Shown one piece after another: positions 14,632 through 23,787 of a stretch of DNA of 24,397 nucleotides (within the stretch, counting starts at the first letter, position 1; each line of letters begins with the position of its first letter). Source of the stretch: Firm-04 sp964479595 (GTDB lineage: Bacteria > Bacillota > Clostridia > Oscillospirales > Ruminococcaceae); contig CAYZMU010000018.1 of assembly GCA_964479595.1 (NCBI GenBank), positions 1-24,397 of the forward strand, in the 5' to 3' direction. Made by a program: the position numbers and the translations under genes. The notes beneath the pieces were generated by a model. That model was not told the DNA's origin and ran no database searches. It was given only the letters and a program-made list of their open reading frames with translations.

Positions 14632-17267
14632 AACCTCAGACGCGGGAGATCGATCGCGACAAACTCTCCCCGATGATGCAGCAGTACCTCGCTGTCAAGG
14701 ACGCCGCCGGCGACGCCATCGTTTTCTTCCGAATCGGCGATTTCTATGAAATGTTCTTTGACGACGCGCTGCTGGTTTCCAAATTGCTGGAACTGACGCT
14801 GACGGGGCGCGACTGCGGACTTGAGGAGCGCGCGCCCATGTGCGGGGTGCCCTATCACGCCGTGGATCAATATCTCAAGCGGCTGGTCGATCTGGGCTAC
14901 CGGGTCGCCATCTGTGAGCAGATGGAGGACCCGAGCACCGCGAAAGGGCTTGTGGAGCGCGGCATTATCCGCGTGGTCACGCCCGGGACGCTGATTGAGA
15001 GCGATATGCTCGACGAATCCAGCTGCAACTATCTCGCCGCTGTCTGGAGCGACCGGGAAGCGATTGGGCTTTGCGCCGCGGATATCTCCACCGGCGCGGT
15101 TTCGCTGCATCGGCTCTCGGAGAAGAACCGCGCGGAGGAACTTATTTCCCTGCTTGACCGCTATCACCCCGCGGAACTGCTCCTGACAAAAGATTTTCTC
15201 GACCGGGAGAAAACCATCGCGAATTATCTCAAAACCGCGGCCAAGTGTATGCTTACGGAGCGTCCCGAAGACAGTTTCTCCGCGGAAAAGCAGGAGGAAA
15301 TCGTCTGCAGACAGTGCTCGGCTCAAAGCCTCTCCGAGCTGGGGCTTGCGCGTGACAGCGCGGACACGGCAGCGGCGTGCGCGGTCTTTGAGTACATCGC
15401 GCAGACACAGCGGGCGCTGGTGGGGCGTTTCTGCCGAATCGAAAAAACGGACAGCGACAGCGTGATGGGGCTGGACGCCGCCGCGCGGCGCAACCTCGAA
15501 CTGACGGAAACGCTGCGTTCCCACGAAAAGCACGGCTCGCTGCTCGGCGTACTGGACCGCACGCAGACGGCAATGGGCAGGCGTATGATGCGCGCGTGGA
15601 TTGAGAGCCCTCTCGCCTCCGCCGCCAGAGTCATGGACCGTCTCAACGCCGTGGAGCAGCTCACCAGAAACAGCGTGGTCATGACGGACCTGCGCGAATG
15701 TCTCTCACGCGTTTTTGATTTGGAACGGCTGATGTCGAGGGTAATGTTTTCCAAGGCGACACCCCGCGAACTCAAGGCGCTCTCGCAGACCGCGCTGCAG
15801 CTGCCTGTCCTGAAAGCGGGGCTGCGCAAGCTGCCGCAGTCCAAGCTCCTGACGCGGCTGGAGGGGGAAATCTCCCCGCTCACGGATATTTCGCGGCTGC
15901 TCGAAAGCGCAATTGTCGACGAACCGCCCGCCTCGGTAAAGGACGGCGGCGTCATCAAAACGGGCTACAACAGCGAACTTGACAGTTTGCGGGACATGGA
16001 ACAGCACGGCTCGGCATACATTCAGCAGATTCTGACGCGCGAGCGCGACCGTACAGGCATCAAAAACCTGAAGCTCGGCTATAACCGCGTTTTCGGGTAC
16101 TATTTGGAGGTCTCGCGTTCCTATTACGAGCAGGTGCCCTCCGACTGGACGCGAAAGCAGACGCTCGCCAACTGCGAACGGTTCGTCACAGAGGAACTCA
16201 GGGACGCGGAAAACACCATTGTCGGCGCGAAAGACAAAGCGCTCGCGACGGAGGAAATGCTCTTTGAGGATTTGCGCGACAAAGTGGCGAAAGCGGTCGC
16301 GGCGGTTCAGGATACGGCGCGGGCGGTCGCGGCGGTGGACGTGCTCTGTTCGCTGGCATTGGTCGCGCTTGAAAACAACTACGTCAAGCCCCAAATCGCC
16401 GCGGACGGCGTCATCGAAATTCACGACGGGCGGCACCCTGTCGTGGAGCAAATCTGCACGGACACTGTCTTTGTGCCCAATGATTTGCTGCTGGACCTGA
16501 AGGCGAATCGCCTGGCGATTATCACCGGACCGAACATGAGCGGAAAATCCACCTATATGCGGCAGGCGGCGCTGATTGTGCTTATGGCGCAGATGGGCAG
16601 TTTCGTGCCCGCGTCCTACGCAAAGATTTCTATCGTTGACAAGATCTTCACCCGTGTGGGCGCGTCGGACGACTTAAGCGCGGGGGAAAGCACTTTCATG
16701 GTGGAAATGCACGAAGTTTCGAACATTCTCAAGCGTGCCACCAAAAACAGCCTTGTGATTCTTGACGAGGTAGGGCGCGGCACTTCCACATTTGACGGCA
16801 TCAGCATCGCGCGCGCGGTCGCGGAGTACATCGCCGGCAAAAAAATCGGCTGCAAGACGCTGTTCGCGACCCACTACCACGAACTGACGCTCCTTCAGGG
16901 GCAGTGCGAGGGCGTTCGGAATCTGAGCGTCGCGGTACAGAAACACGGCGACAGCATTCGCTTTTTGCGCAAGATTGTCGACGGCGCCTCGGACGACAGC
17001 TACGGCATTGAGGTCGCCAAACTCGCTGGCCTGCCAAACGCCGTGACCGCCCGGGCGAAAGTGCTGCTCAACGAACTGGAGGAGCAGAGCGCGGCGGAGA
17101 AACAGGCGCACAAAGCGCTGCGGGCACAGCAGGAATCCGGGCAGATAAGCTTTGCCTCAGACGCGAACGCGAAAGTCCTCTCGCGGCTCGCCAAAACCAA
17201 TGTGGAGGAACTTTCGGACAAAGAGTGCAAGGAACTGCTGCTTGATCTGACGGCTATGCTCAGGTAG
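14622..17267 (+). CDS. mutS: DNA mismatch repair protein MutS
   Basis: MutS recognises base mismatches and small loops and recruits MutL. The 881-residue length is normal for MutS1. The mismatch-binding Phe-x-Glu motif is FYEMF (41-45), Walker A is GPNMSGKST (636-644) and Walker B is ILDEV (Asp715, Glu716). These are followed by the GRGTSTFDG loop and the ATHYHEL segment of the dimer interface. The start ATG 14622 lies inside the end of ricA, so translation is coupled; the expected SPMMQQYL sequence begins 15 residues in. No truncation is seen. Confidence 0.97.
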   Translation: MPLKPQTREIDRDKLSPMMQQYLAVKDAAGDAIVFFRIGDFYEMFFDDALLVSKLLELTLTGRDCGLEERAPMCGVPYHAVDQYLKRLVDLGYRVAICEQMEDPSTAKGLVERGIIRVVTPGTLIESDMLDESSCNYLAAVWSDREAIGLCAADISTGAVSLHRLSEKNRAEELISLLDRYHPAELLLTKDFLDREKTIANYLKTAAKCMLTERPEDSFSAEKQEEIVCRQCSAQSLSELGLARDSADTAAACAVFEYIAQTQRALVGRFCRIEKTDSDSVMGLDAAARRNLELTETLRSHEKHGSLLGVLDRTQTAMGRRMMRAWIESPLASAARVMDRLNAVEQLTRNSVVMTDLRECLSRVFDLERLMSRVMFSKATPRELKALSQTALQLPVLKAGLRKLPQSKLLTRLEGEISPLTDISRLLESAIVDEPPASVKDGGVIKTGYNSELDSLRDMEQHGSAYIQQILTRERDRTGIKNLKLGYNRVFGYYLEVSRSYYEQVPSDWTRKQTLANCERFVTEELRDAENTIVGAKDKALATEEMLFEDLRDKVAKAVAAVQDTARAVAAVDVLCSLALVALENNYVKPQIAADGVIEIHDGRHPVVEQICTDTVFVPNDLLLDLKANRLAIITGPNMSGKSTYMRQAALIVLMAQMGSFVPASYAKISIVDKIFTRVGASDDLSAGESTFMVEMHEVSNILKRATKNSLVILDEVGRGTSTFDGISIARAVAEYIAGKKIGCKTLFATHYHELTLLQGQCEGVRNLSVAVQKHGDSIRFLRKIVDGASDDSYGIEVAKLAGLPNAVTARAKVLLNELEEQSAAEKQAHKALRAQQESGQISFASDANAKVLSRLAKTNVEELSDKECKELLLDLTAMLR

Positions 17268-17288
17268 CCCTTTCGGAATGAGGTAGGT

Positions 17289-19157
17289 ATGGCGGAGATT
17301 CAGGTTTTGCGGAAACAGGTCGCGGAGCTTATCGCGGCGGGAGAAGTCATCGAACGCCCCGCGTCCGTGCTCAAGGAACTGACCGAGAACGCGATTGACT
17401 CGGGCGCGCGGCACATCACGGCGGAAATCAAGCAAGGGGGCGTGCGCTATCTGCGTGTCACGGACGACGGCCGCGGCATCGCCGGCGAGGAAGTCCGCAC
17501 GGCGTTTTTGCGCCACGCCACGAGCAAGATTCGGGAAAAGGACGATCTGGACCACATCCTGACGCTCGGATTTCGCGGGGAGGCGCTCGCGTCCATCTGC
17601 GCGGTCTCCCGCACGGAAGTGCTGACCAGACAGCACGGCGCGAAACTCGGAACGCATTACGTCATTGAGGGCGGCGAGGAGAAAACGTTCGAGGAGAGCG
17701 GCTGTCCGGAGGGCACGACCGTGATGGTGCGCGATTTGTTTTACAATGTGCCTGTGCGCGCGGGTTTTCTCAAGAAAGACACCGCGGAGGGCAACGCGTC
17801 CGCCAACGTCTTTCAGCGCATAGCCATCTCCCACCCGGAGATTTCCTTCCGCCTGATCCGGGAAAACCGCACGGAATTTGTCACGGCCGGAGACGGCAGC
17901 CTGTATGCCGCGATTCACGCCGTTTTCGGCGCGGATTTCGCGCATGACCTGCTGGAGGTAAACTACAGCGAGACACAGGGCATCGAGATTGACGGATATG
18001 TCCTCAAGCCGCTCTATTCCCGCTCCAACCGCTCCTTCCAGTTCTTCTTCGTAAACGGCCGCTCGGTGCGTTCCTTCACACTGACAAACGCGCTGGAGGA
18101 CGCCTACAAAACGCTCATCATGACGGGAAAATACCCCGCGTGTGTGCTGAGGCTGCGCATCCCGCCCAGCGCCATTGACGTGAATATGCACCCGACCAAG
18201 GCGGAGGTGCGGTTCTCAGACGAGAAACGGGTTTACGCGGCGGTCTACTTCGCGGTCATGAACACGCTCGCGCAGAACCGGCTAATCTACGATTTTGAAC
18301 TGCCCCGAAACGAGCAAACGCCGTTCCAGCCGCGCCGGGAAACCTCGCCTGTAGACTGGTACGCGCCCGTTTCCGAGCCCAATGACGCCGTGCCCGCCCC
18401 GCTCTTTCAAAAGCCGCCGCGGCAGCCTGTTTGGCAGGAAACGCCGCCGGAACCGGTAAGAACATGGGAGATTCCCGAGTCTGTCAGTGTGCCGGAATCC
18501 GCGTTTCCGGATACGGAATCCTTCGCGCGCGCCGTGCCCGAACCGCCGCCTCGGGAAGAACCCGCCGCGGAATCCTCCGTCGCGCGGGAACCGATTCGCG
18601 TGATAGGCGAGCTTTTCGAAACCTACATTCTGGCGGAGGCGGGCGACCAGATGGTCATGATTGACAAGCACGCCGCGCATGAGCGAATCCTTTTTGAGCG
18701 TTTCCGCGCGCGGACCTGCACAGACAGACAGCAGCTGCTCACCCCGGTAAAACTCATGCTGTCCGCGGAGGAACTGGACGCGCTGCGCGAACAGGCACAG
18801 ACGCTCAGGGACTGCGGTTTCACCTTTGAATTTGATGATACCGCCGTGGTGCGCATGACGGGCATTCCGCTCAGCTGCGCGGATCTGGACCTTGACGAAA
18901 CGGCGGCGGCACTCGCGAAAGCGTGCGCGGGGCTTTCCGAGCACCCGGAATCGCACCTTCTGGACGACACGCTGCACACCATCGCCTGCAAAGCGGCAAT
19001 CCGCTCCGGCGACCATACTACGCCGGAAGAACTGCAGCATCTGGCACAGCAGGTCTGGGAAGACGAGAGCATCCGGCACTGCCCGCACGGGCGCCCGATC
19101 GTCTTTCTCCTCTCAAAATATCAGATTGAAAAACAATTTCAGCGCATTCCGCACTGA
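17289..19157 (+). CDS. mutL: DNA mismatch repair endonuclease MutL
   Basis: MutL is the ATP-dependent matchmaker and, in organisms lacking MutH, the nicking endonuclease of mismatch repair. The GHKL ATPase domain (1-330) shows ELTENAIDSGA, DDGRGI, GFRGEALASI and NMHPTKAEVRF. A Pro/Glu-rich linker (about 335-435) follows. The C-terminal domain has the metal-binding motif DKHAAHERILFE (from residue 459), ACKAAIRSGD and CPHGRP (from Cys598), so nicking activity is expected. The usual DQHA is DKHA here. The 622-residue length is normal. The start at ATG 17289 lies 21 bases after mutS and has an AGGTAGGT site. Confidence 0.96.
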   Translation: MAEIQVLRKQVAELIAAGEVIERPASVLKELTENAIDSGARHITAEIKQGGVRYLRVTDDGRGIAGEEVRTAFLRHATSKIREKDDLDHILTLGFRGEALASICAVSRTEVLTRQHGAKLGTHYVIEGGEEKTFEESGCPEGTTVMVRDLFYNVPVRAGFLKKDTAEGNASANVFQRIAISHPEISFRLIRENRTEFVTAGDGSLYAAIHAVFGADFAHDLLEVNYSETQGIEIDGYVLKPLYSRSNRSFQFFFVNGRSVRSFTLTNALEDAYKTLIMTGKYPACVLRLRIPPSAIDVNMHPTKAEVRFSDEKRVYAAVYFAVMNTLAQNRLIYDFELPRNEQTPFQPRRETSPVDWYAPVSEPNDAVPAPLFQKPPRQPVWQETPPEPVRTWEIPESVSVPESAFPDTESFARAVPEPPPREEPAAESSVAREPIRVIGELFETYILAEAGDQMVMIDKHAAHERILFERFRARTCTDRQQLLTPVKLMLSAEELDALREQAQTLRDCGFTFEFDDTAVVRMTGIPLSCADLDLDETAAALAKACAGLSEHPESHLLDDTLHTIACKAAIRSGDHTTPEELQHLAQQVWEDESIRHCPHGRPIVFLLSKYQIEKQFQRIPH

Positions 19158-19175
19158 ACGAACGGGAGCGTCAGC

Positions 19176-20186
19176 ATGGATATTGGAATTGACCTTGGTA
19201 CCGCGAATATCGCGATTACCATGAACAATAAGGGCGTTGTGCTCCGAGAGCCGTCCGTAATCGCGTTTAACAAATTGACCGAGCGGGTGGTCGCGGTCGG
19301 AACAGAGGCCTATAAGATGGAAGGGCGCGCGCCGAAGCATATCGCGGTGGTGCACCCGCTGCAGGACGGCGTCATTTCGGACGATATTCTCACGCAAGCG
19401 CTGATTCGGGAATTCATCTTCGCTGTCGCGGGGCATCCCGTCATCAAGCCGCGCATTGTCATCTGCATTCCTTCCCTGATCACCGAAGTCGAGAAACGCG
19501 CGATTCTGGACGCGGCGACAAGCACGGGCTCGAGAAAGGTTCATCTGATTGAGGAACCGCTGGCGGCGCTGCTCGGCGCGGGAATTGCCATCAACCGCCC
19601 GATTGGAAATATGGTGGTGGATATCGGCGGCGGCACGACAGATGTCGCGGTGGTCTCCATGAACGGGATTGTCACCGCGCGCACGCTCAAAGTCGCCGGA
19701 AATCAGATTGACCGCTCGATTATCCGCTATGTGCAGAACAAATATCATATCCTGATCGGGCGCAAATCCGCGGAGGCGGTCAAGATGACGCTTTGCAGCC
19801 TCTACTACCCGCAGGACGACGATTTCCGAACCGTAAAGGGCAGAGGGATTGCCTCGGGGCTGCCCGAGCAGTGCGATTTAAGCGCGGTGGAACTTTCCGA
19901 GGCGATTGAGGACGATATCGCCGCCATTGTGGAAACCATCCGGCGTGTGCTGGAGGAAACCCCGCCGGAATTGGTCGGGGACATCTGCGCGAAAGGCATT
20001 CTGCTCACAGGAGGAGGCGCGAAGCTCGGCGGGCTTGAGCCCTATCTGACGCGCGCGCTGGGTGTGCCCTGCCATACCGCGAACGACCCGCAGGACTGTG
20101 TCGCGCTCGGAACAGCCAAAGCTTTTCGCCGGCGCGATATGCTGCTTGACGGCTTTGAGCGTGTGGAACTCAGAGCCCAATCATAA
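19176..20186 (+). CDS. mreB: Rod shape-determining actin homologue MreB/Mbl
   Basis: MreB-type proteins form membrane-associated filaments that direct cell-wall synthesis. The 336-residue protein begins with the phosphate-1 motif IDLGTANI and contains VVDIGGGTTDVAV (phosphate 2) and LLTGGGAKLGG (adenosine motif). The length is normal. The gene sits 18 bases after mutL and is not followed by mreC and mreD, so it may be a second paralogue (Mbl- or MreBH-like) rather than the main MreB. I cannot separate these from sequence alone. A GGGAG site precedes the start at ATG 19176. Confidence 0.9.
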   Translation: MDIGIDLGTANIAITMNNKGVVLREPSVIAFNKLTERVVAVGTEAYKMEGRAPKHIAVVHPLQDGVISDDILTQALIREFIFAVAGHPVIKPRIVICIPSLITEVEKRAILDAATSTGSRKVHLIEEPLAALLGAGIAINRPIGNMVVDIGGGTTDVAVVSMNGIVTARTLKVAGNQIDRSIIRYVQNKYHILIGRKSAEAVKMTLCSLYYPQDDDFRTVKGRGIASGLPEQCDLSAVELSEAIEDDIAAIVETIRRVLEETPPELVGDICAKGILLTGGGAKLGGLEPYLTRALGVPCHTANDPQDCVALGTAKAFRRRDMLLDGFERVELRAQS

Positions 20187-20203
20187 GGAAGGAGAGATGA
20201 GGC

Positions 20204-20923
20204 GTGAACCCGATTAAAGTGCTGGTTGTGGACGACAATCAGGATATCTGCACGCTGCTGCGCATGAATCTGGAGTCGGAGGGCTACAGCACCATCATCG
20301 CCAACGACGGCGAGGAGGCCGTGAGCAAATGCAGCCTGATGCGCCCGGACATTGTGCTGCTGGACGTCATGCTGCCGGGCATGGACGGTTTTCAGGTGCT
20401 GCAGGAGATTCGCAAGACCTCCAATGTTCCTGTCATCATCATCTCCGCGAAATCGGACACCGTGGATATGGTGTGGGCTCTGCGCGCGGGAGCGTCGGAT
20501 TACATCGCGAAGCCTTTCCAGCCCAAGGAGGTGCTCGCGCGGGTTGCCGCTACCATTCGCGACCGCGCGCTGACGCAGTCGGCACCCCGTCCTGTGCGGG
20601 AGGTGCATTATGATAAGCTCTCCGTCAATCTCGACAGCTATGAGCTGCGTGTGGACGGCAAACTGGTCGACGCGCCGGCGAAAGAAATCGATTTGCTCTA
20701 TTTTCTGGCGTCGCACCCGCAGCGGGTCTATACGCGTGACCAGCTGCTCGACGAGGTCTGGGATTATGATTACTACGGCGATTCCAGAACCATTGACGTG
20801 CATATCAAGCGCCTGCGCGAAAAAATCGAGGGTGTGTCCGACCAGTGGGAGATTCAGACCGTCTGGCGTGTGGGCTACAAATTCGCGCTGCTGGACGGCT
20901 CGGAATCCAAGAAAAAGCAGTAA
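20204..20923 (+). CDS. OmpR/PhoB-family response regulator
   Basis: This is a DNA-binding two-component regulator of 239 residues. The receiver (about 4-118) has Asp10/Asp11, phospho-acceptor Asp54, Ser81 and Lys103. The winged-helix output domain (about 134-232) ends in TVWRVGYKF. The start is GTG 20204 after a GGAAGGAGAG site; an ATG at 20197 is out of frame. It is followed 15 bases later by its likely partner kinase and then by htrA. That grouping resembles envelope-stress systems of Firmicutes such as WalRK with its linked HtrA-type protease. The targets are unknown. Confidence 0.93.
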   Translation: MNPIKVLVVDDNQDICTLLRMNLESEGYSTIIANDGEEAVSKCSLMRPDIVLLDVMLPGMDGFQVLQEIRKTSNVPVIIISAKSDTVDMVWALRAGASDYIAKPFQPKEVLARVAATIRDRALTQSAPRPVREVHYDKLSVNLDSYELRVDGKLVDAPAKEIDLLYFLASHPQRVYTRDQLLDEVWDYDYYGDSRTIDVHIKRLREKIEGVSDQWEIQTVWRVGYKFALLDGSESKKKQ

Positions 20924-20938
20924 ACCCGAAAGCACGAG

Positions 20939-22417
20939 ATGATTAAGAGTTTTTACAGCAGAATCTTCTACATCTGCACAATTGTGCTGTTTTTCGCGTG
21001 CGCTTTGGTGGGCATTGTCATCATGCAGCGCGCGAGCAGTCTGCATGAACAGGAAGCCAGAGAACGTTTCTCGCTGCAGTCCACAGCACTTATCGGGCGC
21101 ATTCGCTCCATTTGTCTGCAGGCGGAGGATTTCCCTGAGGAACAGCTGCGCACCGAACTGGAACAGCATACGCTCAGCTATAATTTTGACAGCTATCTCT
21201 TTGACGCGGAAGGAACTTGTCTGGTTCGGTCGGATTATCAGTCCGCGGCCATGACACTGAGCGAGACACTGCGCGAGGAGGCGAATGATGAGCCCTACTG
21301 CGAGATAGGCGGCGAAAGCGGGAATTTCTCCGAGCCCTCGGCCGTGTATGTGGAGCGCTTCGCGCTGGATACCGGGGAATACTACCTGATGCTCAACATT
21401 CCCGCATCGTATTTAAGCGATTTTAACGCGAAGCTGCTCTGGACGCTGGGTTTGTCGGTCATACTCGTCGGGGCTTTGGGCGCCGTCCTGTTCTACTTCA
21501 ATATCTCACGGCTTCTCAAGCCCGTTCTGGACGTGACCAACGCGGTGGAGGCCTACGCGAAGGGCGATTTTTCCGTCCGTTTGGAACCGTCCGGCGACAA
21601 GCAGCTTGATTATCTCTCCGCCACGCTCAACCGTATGGCAGACCTGATTGACCGCAACGAGCGCTCCCGAAAAAGCTTTGTATCGGATGTGTCTCACGAG
21701 CTCAAGACACCCATCACGACGATCGGGGGCTTTGTGGACAGCATTCTGGACGGGACCATCCCGCAGAATGAGGAGCGACACTATCTCGAGATTGTCTCCT
21801 CGGAAGTGCAGAGAATGTCGCGGCTGATTCACTCCATGCTCAACATCGCGAAGTTCGAGGAAGGCACGCTCAAGCCCAATTTCAAGCGCTTTGACATCAC
21901 GCAGCTGCTCATTCGCACACTGCTTCTCTTTGAACAGCAGGCGGACGACAAGGACCTCACCGTGGAGGGATTGGAGCTCTGTCCCAAAACTCTCGTGGAC
22001 GCCGATATGGATTTGATGCAGCAGGTGTTTTATAACCTCACCGAGAATGCTATCAAATTTGTGAATAAAGGCGGCACCCTGACCATCTCTGTAGAGTCGG
22101 ACGCGCAGCAGGCGCATATCCACATGAGAAACACCGGGGAAGGGCTGAGCAAGGCGGAAATCTCAAGGGTATTTGAACGCTTTTACAAGACCGACCGCTC
22201 GCGCGGCAAGGACACCACCGGTGTGGGTCTGGGGCTTTCCATCGTCAGCAGGATTATGATTCTGCACGGCGGAACGGTGACCGTCAAAAGCGTAAAGGGC
22301 TCGTATACGGAATTCATCGTCAGCCTTCCGCTGCGGCAGACGCCGGAGGAAGAGACCCCCAAAAAAGAACAAAAGCCTTCGCGCCGCAGGAACGCGAAGG
22401 ATAAAGAGAGAACATAG
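20939..22417 (+). CDS. Membrane sensor histidine kinase
   Basis: This 492-residue kinase is the probable partner of the upstream regulator. Membrane helices at about 8-29 and 167-188 flank an extracellular sensor of about 135 residues of no recognised fold. A HAMP linker (about 189-240) follows, then HisKA with SHELKTPI (His253), then the ATPase domain with NLTENAIKF and GVGLGLSIV. The C-terminus is a short Lys/Arg/Glu-rich tail. The architecture is like PhoR/WalK kinases but without an obvious PAS domain. The start at ATG 20939 has only a weak ribosome site and may rely on coupling. The stop lies nine bases before htrA. Confidence 0.92.
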   Translation: MIKSFYSRIFYICTIVLFFACALVGIVIMQRASSLHEQEARERFSLQSTALIGRIRSICLQAEDFPEEQLRTELEQHTLSYNFDSYLFDAEGTCLVRSDYQSAAMTLSETLREEANDEPYCEIGGESGNFSEPSAVYVERFALDTGEYYLMLNIPASYLSDFNAKLLWTLGLSVILVGALGAVLFYFNISRLLKPVLDVTNAVEAYAKGDFSVRLEPSGDKQLDYLSATLNRMADLIDRNERSRKSFVSDVSHELKTPITTIGGFVDSILDGTIPQNEERHYLEIVSSEVQRMSRLIHSMLNIAKFEEGTLKPNFKRFDITQLLIRTLLLFEQQADDKDLTVEGLELCPKTLVDADMDLMQQVFYNLTENAIKFVNKGGTLTISVESDAQQAHIHMRNTGEGLSKAEISRVFERFYKTDRSRGKDTTGVGLGLSIVSRIMILHGGTVTVKSVKGSYTEFIVSLPLRQTPEEETPKKEQKPSRRRNAKDKERT

Positions 22418-22426
22418 GAGACACAT

Positions 22427-23749
22427 ATGTACGAAAACGAAAAAGATTTACCGGAAGAAGCCGCGCCTGACGGAGAGCCCGTCTATCCCGCTGAACCGGA
22501 AGCCTACACAAACCCTGAGGAGGTTTCGGAACCTGATGGCACCACGCCTTCCCCGGCGTCCCCTCCGCGTAAACGGACGAATCTGGGCGCAAAGATTCTC
22601 CTCGGCGCGGCCGTTGCGGGAATCATCGCGTTTGCGGTCTTTTGCGTGATTGAGGACACCAAGGGCGGCATCTCCGAACACGGCTTTTACCCCGCGTCAG
22701 ACGTCGTAAAAGTGACCATCCAGCAGCAGAAAAAATCCAATAAAGACCCCGAACTCACGGATGAAAACGGCAACTATACCTTTGAGGGCATTGCCCAGGC
22801 TGTCATGCCGAGTATTGTTGAAATTTATACCTATCGTGACGGTATGCCCCTCGGGACGGGTTCGGGAATCATCCTCTCCAAGGAGGGCTATATCGCCACA
22901 AACGCCCATGTGGTCGACGGCGCTGACGAATATTCCGTAATCCTGTATGACATGGCGGACGAAAATATCGGGCAGGAAGCGGCGCTGATAGGACGCGACA
23001 ACAAAACAGACTTAGCGGTACTCAAAATCGCCGCGGGAGATTTGCGGCCCGCGGTTCTGGGCGATTCGGATGAGATGCGTCTGGGCGAGACGGTCTGCGC
23101 GCTGGGCAATCCCGCGGATTTGAGTTTCTCCATGACGACGGGAATTATTTCCGGGACGCAAAGAAAAGTCCGCGCGCAGCAAACAAATCTCGAAATGGAA
23201 TGTTTCCAGACAGACGCCGCCATCAGCCCCGGCAATTCCGGCGGAGCGCTGGTCAATATGGAGGGGCAGGTCATCGGGATAACCTCCTCCAAATACAGCA
23301 ATTCCATCTTCAATGACGCCTCCTATGAGGGGCTGGGCTTCGCGATTACCATCAATGAGGCGATTCCCATTTTGACGGAACTGATGGAACAGGGCTACGT
23401 AAGCGGACGTGTGCGGATCGGCATTCAGTTCTGGGAGAATGAGGTGGCACTCGCGGACGCGAAAGAAAACGGTGTGGAATTGCCCTCGGAACTCAACGGC
23501 TGCGGCATCCAGATACTCGGTCTGGACGAGGATTCTGACCTGCGCAACACGCCGCTGCAGCCCAACGACTGGATTCTGAAGATGAACGGCAAAAATGTTT
23601 CGGACTACGATTCTGTCAACGCCGCGATTGAGGGCGCCTCGGCGGGAGATGTCATTCACTGCACCTGCGCGCGGGTTGAGGAAAACGGAACGCTGCACAC
23701 ATTCGAAATTGATTTCCACCTGCTGGCGGACCAATCCGGCGATTACTGA
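22427..23749 (+). CDS. htrA: HtrA/DegP-like membrane-anchored serine protease
   Basis: This protease or chaperone acts on misfolded proteins outside the membrane. It has 440 residues with an acidic, Pro-rich cytoplasmic head (1-50) and one membrane helix (about 55-75). The trypsin-like domain carries His161 (TNAHVV), Asp195 (KTDLAVL) and Ser271 (GNSGGAL), a complete catalytic triad. A single C-terminal PDZ domain lies at about 345-435. The length is typical of Firmicute HtrA. The start at ATG 22427 has an AGGAG site. It is the last gene of the rightward operon and is probably controlled by the two-component pair before it. Confidence 0.95.
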   Translation: MYENEKDLPEEAAPDGEPVYPAEPEAYTNPEEVSEPDGTTPSPASPPRKRTNLGAKILLGAAVAGIIAFAVFCVIEDTKGGISEHGFYPASDVVKVTIQQQKKSNKDPELTDENGNYTFEGIAQAVMPSIVEIYTYRDGMPLGTGSGIILSKEGYIATNAHVVDGADEYSVILYDMADENIGQEAALIGRDNKTDLAVLKIAAGDLRPAVLGDSDEMRLGETVCALGNPADLSFSMTTGIISGTQRKVRAQQTNLEMECFQTDAAISPGNSGGALVNMEGQVIGITSSKYSNSIFNDASYEGLGFAITINEAIPILTELMEQGYVSGRVRIGIQFWENEVALADAKENGVELPSELNGCGIQILGLDEDSDLRNTPLQPNDWILKMNGKNVSDYDSVNAAIEGASAGDVIHCTCARVEENGTLHTFEIDFHLLADQSGDY

Positions 23750-23750
23750 C

Positions 23751-23787
23751 AAAAACGCGCGCCCCAAAAGGACGCGCGCTTATCTTT
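23751..23787. terminator. Bidirectional terminator
   Basis: CGCGCG (23756-23761) pairs with CGCGCG (23773-23778), with possible further pairing inward. On the plus strand the T-rich TTATCTTT follows (23780-23787); on the minus strand TTTTT follows (complement of 23751-23755). It ends both the htrA operon and the convergent membrane-protein gene. Confidence 0.85.

Noticed and set aside
18663..18698. MutL metal-site motif with Lys in place of Gln (DKHA) as a sign of lost nuclease activity
   Set aside because: The Asp, His and both Glu residues remain, as do the ACKxAI and CPHGRP motifs, so the endonuclease is probably active.
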